Origin: Canna indica
Taxonomy: Eukaryota; Streptophyta; Magnoliopsida; Zingiberales; Cannaceae
Assembly (NCBI GenBank): GCA_034359265.1
Contig: CP136898.1
Coordinates: 57,525,501-57,589,500, forward strand
Length of the DNA stretch: 64,000 nt
Direction of reading: 5' to 3'
Below are positions 36,690 to 47,400 of this stretch, in pieces. The notes beneath the pieces are model-generated. The model saw only the letters and a list, made by a program, of their open reading frames with translations. It had not been told where the DNA came from and ran no database searches. Both the position numbers and the translations under genes were made by a program. Numbering within the stretch: position 1 is the first letter of the stretch; every line of letters starts with the position of its first letter.

Positions 36690-36943
36690 TTCGGCTTCCA
36701 ACGAGTATTATCTTGGAGAGCTTTCATGTGATCTTTGAGCCCGTCCAATACGACGATCCCGAGCGCAATGATCAATGTCCTTCCGATTTCTAATTTCTTC
36801 CAATATTTTCGATCGAGGACATCGAACGCTAATTGATATGGAACCTGAAACATATTCTCAATGAAATCATTAGTCTCATGTTTGTTATTATCAAAACCAT
36901 CAAAACCGAGATTAAGACTTAGGTTGAAAACCTAAAGCGAACA
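36690..36943 (-). mobile_element. Copia 3' LTR, proximal part
   Basis: On the minus strand this begins TGTTCGCTTTAGGTTTTCAA directly after the polypurine tract and runs to the CACTA insertion at 36689. It matches the start of the solo LTR at 15953 and of the LTR at 45745. The part includes the LTR-internal reading frame discussed in the findings (DFIENMFQVPYQLAFDVLDR). Confidence 0.88.
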
Positions 36944-36959
36944 ATCTCCCCCTTTTTGA
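36944..36959 (-). other. Copia polypurine tract
   Basis: The minus-strand sequence AAAAAGGGGGAGATT abuts the TGTTCG start of the 3' LTR. A G-rich purine run at this exact position primes plus-strand DNA synthesis in LTR retrotransposons. It fixes the 3' LTR boundary at 36943. Confidence 0.88.
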
Positions 36960-39584
36960 TAATGACAAACATCATTGAGAAAATATATATCATTAAAGCA
37001 TAGAAGGATATCAACTAAGGGATTTCTCCCCCTATCAGCATGCATATCTATATAATTAAACTCCCCCTATCTATATGCGTGGATTTCCTATATTTTCCTC
37101 CCATTTACCTATACTTTTCTCCCCATTTTAACTATACATTTCTCCCCCTTTTGACATCAATCAAAAAGGGCAAGAAAGGTCAATTTTGTCAAAGGGATGA
37201 AAAACAAATATTTTTGCATGAAGTTGATACTCTAAAGATTATTTTTCATGAAACATGGAAATCTCAACCAAGGGATGGAAAATAAATATTTGATATGAAC
37301 ACACAATCATACATGATAGAAAAAATTGATAGATACAATTCAAAACTAAATCATGTATGCACTCAAGTATGAATGTGAATATATCTTTTCCATTACATTT
37401 TTAGATTTTATTCAAACTTTCAAAATACCAAGATCTAATCATTAAAGCATGTTTTAGAAGTTTGAAATGAAAATGAAATCATTTGATCCAAATATAAACT
37501 TAGCACATGGTTTCATTTGAAATAAGCATGAAAACTATGAAAATTGTAAGTCTGAAATTTTGCTATCTACTCATGTTTTCTCATATTTAGGCATCTAGAG
37601 ATCAAACATGAGATAATGTAAGTCTATGAATTAAGTTTGGGCTTAAGACATCAAACATTAAGTTTGGTCCTTAAGTCAAGATATCAACCTAGTATGGTTT
37701 CATTCAAAACTAAACTAGTTTTTATGAAACTTGCTAAGTTTCAATCTTAACATTTACTCATGATTTTTCAAATTTAAACCTATGGATACTTAACATGAGT
37801 AAATCTAAATATGTTTCTCAAATATGGATCATAAATGAGACCTTTAAGTCAACTTGTTGACTTGGGTCAACTAGATTTAAAAGAGGTAATTATGAATTAA
37901 CCTGTATTGTCATTTTATCCATATCCATGTTTATGAAGTTTTGGACTTAAAATCAAGTGTCCAAGTCAAATTGACTTGGGTCAAACTTTTCAAGCTTAAG
38001 TCCTCTAAGGTGAATTAGTTGTCACTTTATTCATCTAGACATGAATTTTTAATCTTAAGCACATGACAACTAATCATTAACACACCTAAACATATTTATG
38101 AAGTTTGGACTTAAAATGAGATGACCAAGTCGATTTATTGACTTGAGTCCAACTTTTCAAGCTTAAGTCCCCTAAAGTGAGATACGAATTGTATTTGATC
38201 ATCTAGACATGAATTTTCAAGTTTTAAATATCTAGACTCATGTGATATGTGTATCTAAACATGTTTATCAACTTTTTAACTTAAAATGAAGCCTCTAAAG
38301 AAGAATTTTAACCTAGTTCGATTTCATAAATATCATGATATCATGAAATGAGCTAAGTTATCAAGATTTTTCCTACTCATGAAAATTCAAGGAATTGTCA
38401 TGCAAAAATAATCATGAGCATAGAGACATCATTAAACATGGATATTCAATTATTTTACTAAGATTTTTGCAAAATTGAATCCATACCTTTTTTTTTTTTT
38501 GAAATTTGCCCAAGCTTTTCATTTCTTTTTTCATTTTTCTTCTAGATAGCATCATAGCCTTTCAAATTTTTATCACTTGCAAGTAGACATCATTAGTATC
38601 ATAATGAAATAATAAGAATACTAGCAAGCTAATATACTAAGTAGCAAAGATTTAATGCAAAGTTTCAAATAAAAACCTTAACCTGTGCTAGATAATAGAG
38701 ATTCATCTTAAATGAAAGATTTTACCATAATATCAAAATGAATCTAAGGAGATCTTAGGATGTGAAACATTTGAGTAATAAGATCCCTTATCATGTTAGA
38801 CTAGTTTGGACTTACAATAAGGTCTCTACTAGTAAATATCAACCTAGAGCAAGTTTCATTCAATGAAATTTGTCTAAATACTAAAGTTCTTACCTACTCA
38901 TGAGAAATCAAAGATTTTACTTGTAATTACCATCATGAGTAAAGAGACATATTTTAAGCATAAGCATTGAGGTATAACACTAAAATTTTGGATTTATCAA
39001 AGGTATACCTTATTCATGATAATTTGCCAAACTAATCTTTTTCTTCCTAGTTAGCCTTCCTAAAATACTTATAACTTGCAAGTAAGCTACACTAATATTT
39101 TTAGGGAAAATAAAGCTACTTAGCAATCTAACTCACCAAAAAGCAAAGAGAAGCATTAAGTATCATTATCAAATACCACTTTGCTAAATCGAGTGATATC
39201 AAAATGAATTTTAAGAGGCCACAATAATAATAAATGAAAAATATGATCTCCAACCCTTCCTATTGGTTGAAAACTGAAAGGCCACAATGTGCCTACGATT
39301 TAGAACCGCAAGATCGCTTAGGCCCATTACAGGCCACCTGGGGTCTCCGAAGAGACCGGGAAATCAAAAATCAAAATTATTTTTGAAATATATTAAGAGC
39401 AGGGAAAATCAATCAATTTTAAGCATGTATCATAACTCCAACTTAGATAAAGCAAAGGGATATAGGTGATGATACCGAAATAGTTTTGATGCAACTTTAC
39501 CTAAGGCATCAAGGTGATTTGAAGTTGCAACCTCTTGGAGATTTCTCATTAAGATCCAATGTCAACTTCAATCCTTCAATTTCT
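36960..39584 (-). other. AT-rich non-coding 3' region of the copia element
   Basis: About 2.6 kb between the gag remnant and the polypurine tract where pol should be. No protease, integrase, RT or RNase H motif could be read on either strand. The longest open frame (37040-37285) is low-complexity and resembles nothing. The sequence is AT-rich and internally repetitive: motifs such as TCAAGCTTAAGTCC, ATCTAGACATGAATTTT and TTTGGACTTAAAATGA recur, most clearly as two copies about 170 bp apart (37930-38095 and 38100-38270). A poly(T) run lies near 38490. This matches gag-only, non-autonomous LTR elements rather than a decayed full pol. Confidence 0.65.
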
Positions 39585-41060
39585 TTACCCTTGTGTGGTT
39601 CCTCCCCCTACAAAAGAAGATGAGACCTTTGGTACCCAAATAGCTTTGGGTCCTTGGGGGTTAATGGGCTTAGGTACCCAAAGTGTCTTAACAACACTAG
39701 GGTTCACTTTGAAAGCACAATCATATATGGCATGCCCATAAATACCACAACAAAAATAATGTCCATTAAATTTCTTTTTGTTTTTGCTATGGACATAAGG
39801 TTTAAAGTTAGAATGCTTAACATGTGAAATATTATGAGCATGAGCATTCTTGTTTGGAGATTTCCTAAATGAGACATTTTGATTTTTAGGACTCCTAAAA
39901 GATGAAGCATTTGATAAGTTAGTAGTTTTCTTACTCAAGAAAATAACCTCATGTTTTAAGTCATTGATGGATTTGTGTAAAGCTTGAATTTGAGATTTCA
40001 ACAAGCAATTTTCATTTTTCAAGATATCATGCTCAAATTTGAAATCACTTATACAATCCTTACCATTGAGATTCACATTATTTTTTGTGTTTTCATTCTC
40101 ATTTCTAATTTTTGAAATCTTAGATAACAACTCATCATTCTCAATTTCTAATTCTTCATTTTTATGTTTTAAATTCTTAATCTCAAGTTTCTTATCATCA
40201 TGGCAAGAATAAAAAGAACTATATTTCATTTTCTCATTTTCTAATTTGCATTAATGCAATTGAGAACTAAGATTTAAGTTTTCTTTCTTCAATTTCTTAT
40301 TTTCCTTGTTCTTTTTTACAAGGATGACATATATTTTCTTGCTTTCATCTAGTAGTTCTTCATAAGACATGTCAAGGGATTTAGAGCTACTAGAATCACT
40401 ATCATTAATATTTTCAACATGACTAGAAGATGGAGAATATACCTCATCTCAAAGACCCATGGGGCAAACGTTTGATGTAGCTTCATCGTCATGTCTAGAA
40501 GAGGCTTCACTTGTTTGAGATGTGGATGAGGAAGCACACTTCTTTTAGAATTTCTTCTTCAACAGTTGACAATTCTTCATTTTGTGTCCCTTCTCTTGGC
40601 AAAGGAAGCACCTAAGTTTTTTTTTTTTCCGATTCTTGCTTGTGCTTCTTTGGCTAGAAGTGCTTTGGGCATCAAAAACTTCATTAGGACTAGAGGTATG
40701 ACAATTGTCATCACCTCCTTCATTGAAAATAGTAAGCTCCTCAGTTTTTACATAATCATAAAACATGTTTAAACAAGCCTAAATATCGAATGCGGATGAA
40801 CAATGTATGACCATTTTAAGTATTTCATTTGAAAATGAGCAAAATAGGAGATGCATTGTTTTAGCATTCAATTCAAATAATCTAATTTGTTCTTAAGTCC
40901 AATCATTTAAGTCATGGTGGGCTCAACATACTCATTCTTTAGCATGTACAATAAATCTAAACTTTGTGTTTTAAGAAAGGTATACATTCTACTCTTCCAA
41001 ACACCAAAGTTTTCTTCATCAAACCCAAGTAGTGCACATGCTATACTTTTTCGGATCGAG
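39585..41060 (-). pseudogene. Copia Gag polyprotein remnant
   Basis: Minus-strand remnant of a plant copia Gag. The start is damaged: the ATG-bearing bases present in the copy at 44220 are deleted here. Most of the UBN2-like middle is missing between SNEI (about 40828) and NMFYDYVKTEELTIF. A CCHC zinc knuckle, CFLCQEKGHKMKNC, follows near 40590, intact as CX2CX4HX4C. After stops near 40545 and 40458 comes a lysine- and glutamate-rich coiled coil (KKLEIKNLKHKNEELEIEND). A second knuckle, YFCCGIYGHAIYDC, has its first cysteine replaced by Y. The frame ends near the LWVPKP and IWVPKV motifs that usually precede the protease. No protease follows. Gag packages element RNA; this copy is non-functional. 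Confidence 0.82.
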
Positions 41061-41101
41061 GCTAGATGTAGAGGAGACCGTGAAATCTCAATCTACGACC
41101 C

Positions 41102-41114
41102 GCTCTGATACCAA
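41102..41114 (-). other. Primer-binding site (tRNA-iMet), inner copia copy
   Basis: On the minus strand the sequence TTGGTATCAGAGC directly follows the LTR end CTTCCA. It matches the 3' end complement of initiator methionine tRNA, the usual primer of plant copia elements. The match is perfect here. Confidence 0.92.
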
Positions 41115-41605
41115 TGGAAGGCGAAATGGCGACACTAGAGGGGGGGTGAATAGTGTGTTTACTAATACGATTAGCCGAAATTCACTTTTAAATGTTTTCT
41201 TAGATTAGTTAGGTAATTTACATTGAATACGGAAGCAAGATAAATGATAAAGCGATTAAGCACGAAATTAAGAATCAATGCAAACACTGAGATTTTATAG
41301 TGGTTCGGCCCCAATGCCTACTCCACTACCTAAGCACCCCGCTTAGGATTTCCAAACTAGGTTTTAGAGTTTCCCTTACAATGAGGACTTTTCACCGGAA
41401 AGTCTCAGCTATCCGACCGGAGGCACTTCCACACCCGGAAGTATCCCGCCTTCCTACCGAGAGCACTTTCCCACCTCAACCTAAGGGACAACTAGAACTA
41501 ATCCTAGTAAGCTCTAAGTTTACACAAGTGGCTTTACTCCTTCTACACCAAGGATACCACTTCACACAACAAGACCTAACAGTCCTAGGCCTGTACACAG
41601 ACATC
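41115..41605 (-). mobile_element. Copia 5' LTR, 3'-terminal third
   Basis: It matches 44289-44780 with few differences: the GGCGACACTAGAGGGGGG segment, the CGGTTCGGCC-type region and AGGATACCACTTCACACAAC. It ends abruptly after CACAGACAT at about 41605, where the gypsy-type LTR begins after a few unmatched bases. The TATA-bearing and upstream parts of the LTR are missing. Confidence 0.85.
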
Positions 41606-41608
41606 CGA

Positions 41609-43981
41609 TGTTATATCCGGTTTTTTTTAAAAAAAATAAAAAATAAAAAAATAAAAAAAGTTGGTTGTGGAAGTGGAGAAGTGCCAGGTGGCAGTGAGGG
41701 TGAGAATAAGATGGGTGAGATGTTGTTGAGAGGTTTTAAGAGAGGGGAGCGGTGAGCGAGAGCAAGGAGGAAGGAGATGCTGCAGGCGGAGATGTCGGCA
41801 TGTGTCGCCGGTGGAGCTCGTCATCGCCGGAGTCGCGGGATCGAGGTAGGAGATCTCTCCCTTCTCCTTTACCTCCGTATTTGTTTTCCGATGACGTCGA
41901 CGAGGCTAGGATCAACCGAGCCCGAATGGTGGTGATCGGCCAAGCCGCGGGCGACCAGCCGCGAGCGGCCATGTTGCGCACAGGCCGGCGGCCACCATTC
42001 AGTGGGAGGTGGGTTAGATCGGTCGCGGAGGTCGAGGAGAGGGCGCGGGTGGTGGAGTCACCAGTCGGCGACGGGTAGGCGGCTGGCCGAGAGGAGGAGA
42101 TGGGTCTGCGAGTGATCGGAGGAGAAGAGGGAGATTGGGAGAAGAAGAAGAAGAAGGAGGAGAGAGAGAGAGGTGGTGGTTGTCCCGCCGGCGCGGGGAG
42201 CCGCGGGAGAGGCCCGGCGAGGCCGGCGAGACCACTGGGGTGATCGCCGGCGTCCGGGAGGTCGGTCAGTGTGGGTTCGAGCGGAGCAGGGAGGTGGCGT
42301 CGAGCACAGGGGCGGGGGGGGGGGGGGGGGGGGTGGGGGTGAGTGGAGGGTGGAGGGGAGACGAGTGGGTGGGATAAATAGTGTTTTAGAAAATAGAGCT
42401 ATATCATATGAAATTGGATTGATTTATGAATTATTAGGGTATTTTTATAGTTGATCGTATAGTCGTCGGATTGAGTTGAGCTGAATACCAAAGTTATAGA
42501 TTTTCGCGTGCTGAACGCGATGGTGGTGTCGAATTTCAGATTGGAGATCGTTTGATATAATTTTGATATATTTTGATATTTTGCTGTTGTTGAGTAAGTG
42601 ATTGATAGTTGTATTTGAAATTAATTTAGTTGGTGGGCCCTGAGTTGTCGGTTGAAGTTGAGGTGAATAGCAATCTTGATTGTTTTCGCATGCTGAACGT
42701 GATGGTGGTGTCAGATTCTTGATCGGAGGCCGTTTGGTAGGTCTTTTCTATATTTTAGTGTTGTTTGGTGGTTACTATTTATTAATTTAATTTGATAAAT
42801 AATTAAATAATATAAAAATATTATATTGCTTTAAAGGGGGATTTAGGGGTAATTTGGTTGGCGTGAGCTTGAGTATGATTCCCGTTGTAGCCGATGAATT
42901 ACTGTTGGGTGAAATGACAGATTTATCCTTTTGCTTCGATCTGCTTGATATTGCTTCTAATTCCGTTGAACTCATGTTGCATATTATTGTTGGACATACC
43001 ATGTAGATAATTGCATGTGTTATTGTTGATCACGGTGATATACATTATTGATGTTGATATTTGATCATGATATGCCATGCATGATATTATGTTGTTACTT
43101 ATGGTGTTATTCTTTTGATCATATCATCATTCAGAATTGTTATATTGTTGATACCGGTGATGTTATTTGTTATCTCTTGATCATGGTGATACACTTTGTT
43201 GCATTGTTGGAGTTGAGTTGTCGACCTAGAGGCTACGACCTCGGAGAGGACTTCGGTCCAGGACCATTCTATTGTGGTACCCTCCAGACATGGGTGAGGG
43301 TATGGATATTGACTAGTCACTTTGGGCACCTTCGGGTGTGCGGATGTCGGATACGACGCCCGTCGGGCTACTTGGTTGGTGGGGGTAGTCGCGTCACCGT
43401 TGGAGCGGACGGTTGATGCCACTCTATGGGTGGTAGAGTGCGGGGGTTTTACCCAACGGTCCATACGCTCGATGATTTGGTCGACGTTGATTAAGAGTAG
43501 GTGCGGAGCATTTGTTGTACATCTATCGCCTTTGACTGCATCTTAGGTCATATTGTTGTTTTTGTTGAGTTGACATCTTATTCATGTTGTTGATCATATT
43601 GTGATTCTCCTACTCAGCATTCGCTGACTCCTATTGTATTGCTTCAGACTTGCAGGGGTGAGCAGTCGATTTGTAGATCGAGGTGTAGATAGTTTTTAGA
43701 CAGCTAGTAGTTGGTCGTAGATGTGGAGCTCTGATGGCGACTGCTTTCGTATTTTGTTTCGTATTGTCGCCTTATAATGTTGATAATTGATATTGTTATT
43801 TTGGAACTGTAATTTGTAGATTTATTTTATATTTGGATAATTGTATTTGATATGTCTGATGGATTTTAATTATTGGTTTAAATATTGTTGTTGTATTTTA
43901 TGTGATTATTCGTGGCTTTTCCTTTCGCTGCGCGGTGTTCAGGTCGCCGTCGCGTCCCGGGTCGGGGGCCGGGGCGCGACA
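41609..43981 (+). mobile_element. Gypsy-type solo LTR or LTR-like insert
   Basis: A 2.37-kb non-coding segment starts TGTTATATCCGG and ends GGGGCGCGACA, the TG...CA form of an LTR. The end resembles many plant gypsy LTR ends (GGGTCGGGG then CGTGACA). Composition shifts along it: A-tract start, a GC- and purine-rich middle with AAGAAGAAG and GAGAGAGA runs, a G tract at about 42313-42333, then AT-rich. No gag or pol is seen. The 5 bases flanking each side do not match. The left flank is copia LTR and the right flank is copia gag, so this is not a simple insertion. The ORFs at 41752-42454 are GC-biased noise. Orientation is inferred from the end motifs only. Confidence 0.6.
42313..42333 (+). repeat. 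Poly(G) tract
   Basis: About twenty consecutive G on the plus strand within GGGGCGGGGG...GGTGGGGGTG, in the GC-rich middle of the gypsy-type LTR. Runs of this kind can form G-quadruplexes and are prone to length error in sequencing, so the exact count is uncertain. Confidence 0.8.
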
Positions 43982-44220
43982 ATTTCATTTGAAAATGAGC
44001 AATATAGGAGATTCATTGTTTTAGCATTCAATTCAAATAATCTAATTTGTTCTTGAGTCCAATCATTTAAGTCAATGGTGGGCTCAACATACTCATTCTT
44101 TAGCATGCACAATAAATCTAAACTTTGTGTTTTAAGAAAAGTATACATCCTACTCTTCCAAACACCAAAGTTTTCTTCATCAAACCCAGGTAGTGCACAT
44201 GCTATACTTTCTAGTGCCAT
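43982..44220 (-). pseudogene. Copia Gag, N-terminal fragment (outer copy)
   Basis: About 80 codons from the start of Gag: MALESIACALPGFDEENFGV, then WKSRMYTFLK, NEYVEP, and NAKTMNLLYCSFSNEI. The F-D-E-x-N-F-x-x-W-K-x-R-M pattern is that of the copia Gag N-terminus (DUF4219/UBN2 type). The frame runs into the gypsy LTR after SNEI and reads nonsense from there. The ATG and preceding leader are intact here, unlike the inner copy, where about 10 bp including the start are lost. Confidence 0.85.
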
Positions 44221-44276
44221 TTTTTCGGATTGAGGCTAGATGTAGAGGAGACCATGAAATCTCAATCTACGACCCG

Positions 44277-44288
44277 CTCTGATCCCAA
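44277..44288 (-). other. Primer-binding site (tRNA-iMet), outer copia copy
   Basis: The minus-strand sequence TTGGGATCAGAGC follows the LTR end CTTCCA. It differs by one base from the perfect copy at 41102-41114 (TTGGTATCAGAGC), consistent with decay. Confidence 0.88.
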
Positions 44289-45745
44289 TGGAAGACGAAA
44301 TGGCGACACTAGAGGGGGGGTGAATAGTGTGTTTACTAATACGATTAGCCGAAATTCACTTTTAAATGTTTTCTTAGATTAGTTAGGCATTTTACAATTT
44401 AATACGGAAGCAAGATAAATGATAAAGCGATTAAGCACGAAATTAAGAATCAATGCAAACACTGAGATTTTATAGTGGTTCGGCCCCAATGCCTACTCCA
44501 CTACCTAAGCACCCCGCTTAGGATTTCCAAACTAGGTTTTAGAGTTTCCCTTACAATGAGGACTTTTCACCGAAAAATCTCCGCTCTCCGACCGAAGGCA
44601 CTTCCACACCTGGAAGTATCCCCCCTTCCTACCGAGAGCACTTTCCCACCTTAACCTAAGGGACAACTAGAACTAATCCTAGTAAACTATAAGTTTACAC
44701 AAGTGGCTTTACTCCTTCTACACCAAGGATACCACTTCACACAACAAGACCTAACAGCCCTAGGTCTGTACACAGACATAAATCCAAAAATAGTTTAAAT
44801 AACCGATAAACTTTACAATCAAAAGAGCTTAAGAATAAACCAATAATAAAAGCTCCTTTGCAGGCCTTTGGCACCTTCAATTCGTCAAGGGATGAGCTTG
44901 ATCAAAACCCGAGTTGAAGCAGCAGCTGGCGCTTGAGAAAGGTTGCCGCGGAAAGAAATAGGGTGCACTGCAATCACTATTTGGAAGACTTAAATCCCAT
45001 CTTAAATGCTCAATAAAACCTGTAAGATTAAGGGAAGTGTGTTAAATGAAGTATATGAGGGTGTATTTATACCCTCGTGAAGAAGCGGTAGCTCAACGGA
45101 TAAATTTCTATCCATTGCAGACCACCGGTCGAATGGTCGATTGACCGATCATTTGATCGCTACTCCTCTCCCTATGGGCGGTCGACCGCTTGAGGCAAAT
45201 TTCTCGATCCGTGACTTCCGATCGATCCACCGGTCGACCGACGTGTTTCGCGTCTTTGGCTATCCTCAGGTCGGTTGACCAATCGGTCGACCGCCAGGCT
45301 TACTGCCTATTTTAGGCCTCTATCGGTCAATCGACCAGTCGACCGAAGTAGCCACTGCTTGTTTTAGGCAGTGTTCGGTTGAACGCTCGGTAGATCGAAT
45401 TTAGGCTAAAACTTATTTTTCAGCCTATTTTCTTCCGCACTTTGTCTTCGGGTTTCGTCTTTCAACGAGCATCATCTTGGAGAGCTTTCATGTGATATTT
45501 GAGCCCGTCCAATGCGACTTTGGTGCACTCGTCGATCTTCGAGAAACTTTCGCGACGAACTTGAGCATGACGATCAACGTCCTTCCAATTTCCAATTTCT
45601 TCCGATATTTTCGATCGAGGACATCGAACGCTAATTGATATGGAACCTGAAACATATTCTCAATGAAATCATTAGTCCCATGTTTGTTATCATCAAAACC
45701 ATCAAAACCGAGATTAAGACTTAGGTTGAAAACGTAAAGCCAACA
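44289..45745 (-). mobile_element. Copia 5' LTR, full length
   Basis: A 1,457-bp LTR with minus-strand start TGTTGGC at 45745 and end CTTCCA at 44289, immediately followed by the primer site. It carries the TATA region near 45064 and the GTCGAC palindrome cluster at about 45125-45400. It borders the minisatellite on its outer side. No target duplication can be tested because the other end of the complex is truncated at 31037. It is the best reference copy for the family's LTR in this window. Confidence 0.92.
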
Positions 45746-46716
45746 ATTCCCAACTTCCAAAACTAAGTTCCGATTTTTTCGAACCAAATTTCGAACTATT
45801 CGAACGAAGTTTCCAATTTTGTGAACCAAGTTCCCATCTTTCGGAACCAATTTCCCGAATATTGGTACCAAATTCTCAACTTTCCAAACCAAGTCCTAAA
45901 TAATCCAGTTCCCTATATTCTGAACCCAGTTCGCAACTTTCAGAACCAAGTTCACACCTTCGTAACCTAGTTCGCAATATTTAGAACCAAATTCCCAACT
46001 TTCTGAACCAATTCCTAACTTTCGTTATCAAGTTCCGATCTTTCCGAACCAAGCTCCCAACTTTTCACACCAAGTTCCCATCTTTCGGAATCAAGTTTCC
46101 AACTTTCGAAATCAAATTCTCAACATTTTAAACCAAGTTCTAAACTCTCGTAATCAAGTTCCCAACATTCATAACCAAGTTGCCATCTTTCAAAACCAAT
46201 TTCCCGACTATCGAAACCAAATACTCAACTTTTCGAACCAAGTTCCGAACTTTCGTAACCAAGTTCCAAACTTTCTAAACCAAGTTTCCACCTTTCGGAA
46301 CCAAGTTCCCATCTTTTGCAACTAATTTCCCAACTTTCTGACCAAATTCTCAAAATTCCGAACCAAATTCCGAACTTTCGTAACCAAGTTCCCATCTTTA
46401 TGAACCAAGTTCCTAACTTTCGGAACCAAGTTCCCATCTTTTTGAACCTAGTTCGTAACTTTCGGAAAGAAGTTTGCAACTATCTGAATCAAGTTCCCAA
46501 CTTTCTGAACCAAGTTCCCAACATTCCGAACCAAGTTCCTTTCTTTCCAAATCAAGTTCTGAACTTTTGGAACCATATTCCCAATTTTTGGAACCAAGTT
46601 CCCAACTATCGGAACGAACTTCCCATCTTTCAAAACCAAGTTCCCAACTTTCCGAACCATGTTCCCAACTTTCGGAAGCATATTCCGAACTTTTCAAACC
46701 AACTTCCCAACTTTCG
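45746..46716. repeat. 21-bp minisatellite array, block 5
   Basis: Short array block between the copia nest and a LINE. The part at about 46.2-46.7 kb shares variant strings with about 60.8-61.4 kb. It ends in the LINE target duplication TTCCCAACTTTCG (46704-46716). Confidence 0.95.
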
Positions 46717-47054
46717 AGGTTCTAGATCTTTGTCTTTTGGCAAACCCTTTGCATCATTGGGGTGATCAGCTTAGATGGTGGGAAGACGTTATGAGTGGAG
46801 ACTCATTCATTGGCTATATTAGGCGTCTTGCCCTCACTGCTTCAGTTTATTTCATTTGGCGTGAGCGGAATGATCGTATTTTTTCTCATGTGTCCTCTTC
46901 ACCTGCTAGTGTGCTTAGTAGTGTTATCACAAGAGTTAAAAGCAAAATTCTTCAGATATATGGTACCAGGCCTATCACCGACACACCATGGAACAGAGCT
47001 ATTGCAGAACGGTGGAGCATTCAAGTCCATTTCACTCCTGTCAGTCAAGATTAG
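46717..47054 (+). pseudogene. LINE ORF2 C-terminal fragment
   Basis: An open frame of about 112 codons reads LHHWGDQLRWWEDVMSG, then LTASVYFIWRERNDRIFSHV, KSKILQIYG and HFTPVSQD before the stop. This is the extreme C-terminus after the zf-RVT zinc region in plant L1 ORF2. RT and endonuclease are absent, so it has no enzymatic role. The overlapping frame at 46795-47082 is a shadow. Confidence 0.9.
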
Positions 47055-47400
47055 CCATTTTACTCCTGTCCGTCAAGATTAGTGATTCACTGTGTGGGCT
47101 TTATATATTGCTTGGCCCCCCGAGTTGTGGGTAGTCCATCTGATATTCCTTACTTGGCCCGAGTTGTGGGTAACCGTGTGTAATGCATTGTTTGTATCTC
47201 TATATTGTGCTTGACCCGGGCTGTGGGTTTTTTCTTTTGTTCCTCTTCTCCTAAGGTTTTGGCTACTACCGGAGGGGCGTGGTCTTTTCCTTTGGGGGAT
47301 GAGAAGCTCTACCATTCCTATTAATGGTAGACGTGTCTTGAACTCTATTGTATTCTTATACGTCTTAATATATTTCCTTTGCCTTGTTGCAAAAAAAAAA
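47055..47400 (+). other. LINE 3'UTR and poly(A)
   Basis: Non-coding tail holding repeated GTTGTGGGTA and GGCTGTGGGT motifs (about 47111, 47162 and 47217), as in the LINE at 21689-24731. It then runs T-rich into the poly(A) at 47391-47400. Confidence 0.8.

Larger units (their letters stand above)
31037..45745 (-). mobile_element. Nested copia retrotransposon complex
   Basis: Minus-strand copia family. From high to low coordinate: full LTR (44289-45745), primer site, gag start (43982-44220), a gypsy-type LTR (41609-43981), partial LTR (41115-41605), primer site, gag remnant (39585-41060), AT-rich tail, polypurine tract (36944-36959), and a 3' LTR (36690-36943 plus 31037-31816) split by a CACTA element and cut off at its array end. 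Two partial copia copies are therefore joined at the gypsy LTR. No protease, integrase, RT or RNase H could be found in either. Layer order: array, then copia, then gypsy and CACTA. Confidence 0.87.
46717..47400 (+). mobile_element. 5'-truncated LINE (3' end only)
   Basis: The last 338 bp of an L1-type ORF2 and its 3'UTR, ending TTGTTGC plus 10 A. The 13-bp target duplication TTCCCAACTTTCG is at 46704-46716 and 47401-47413. The uninterrupted paralogous site is at 55820-55832 in another array block, reading straight through. The insert belongs to the same family as 62083-63279, matching base for base over long stretches in opposite orientation. Confidence 0.93.

Noticed and set aside
37040..37285. 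81-codon ORF in the AT-rich copia interior as a small gene or pol remnant
   Set aside because: Low-complexity hydrophobic and aromatic run with no RT, integrase or RNase H motif; it reads across poly-pyrimidine sequence.
41752..42454. Overlapping GC-rich ORFs in the middle of the gypsy-type LTR (both strands)
   Set aside because: They are low-complexity, run across a poly(G) tract and purine microsatellites, and resemble no gag or pol domain.
43048..43546. ORFs near the right end of the gypsy-type LTR as a host gene
   Set aside because: No recognisable domain, overlapping frames on both strands, and the position lies within a TG...CA bounded element.
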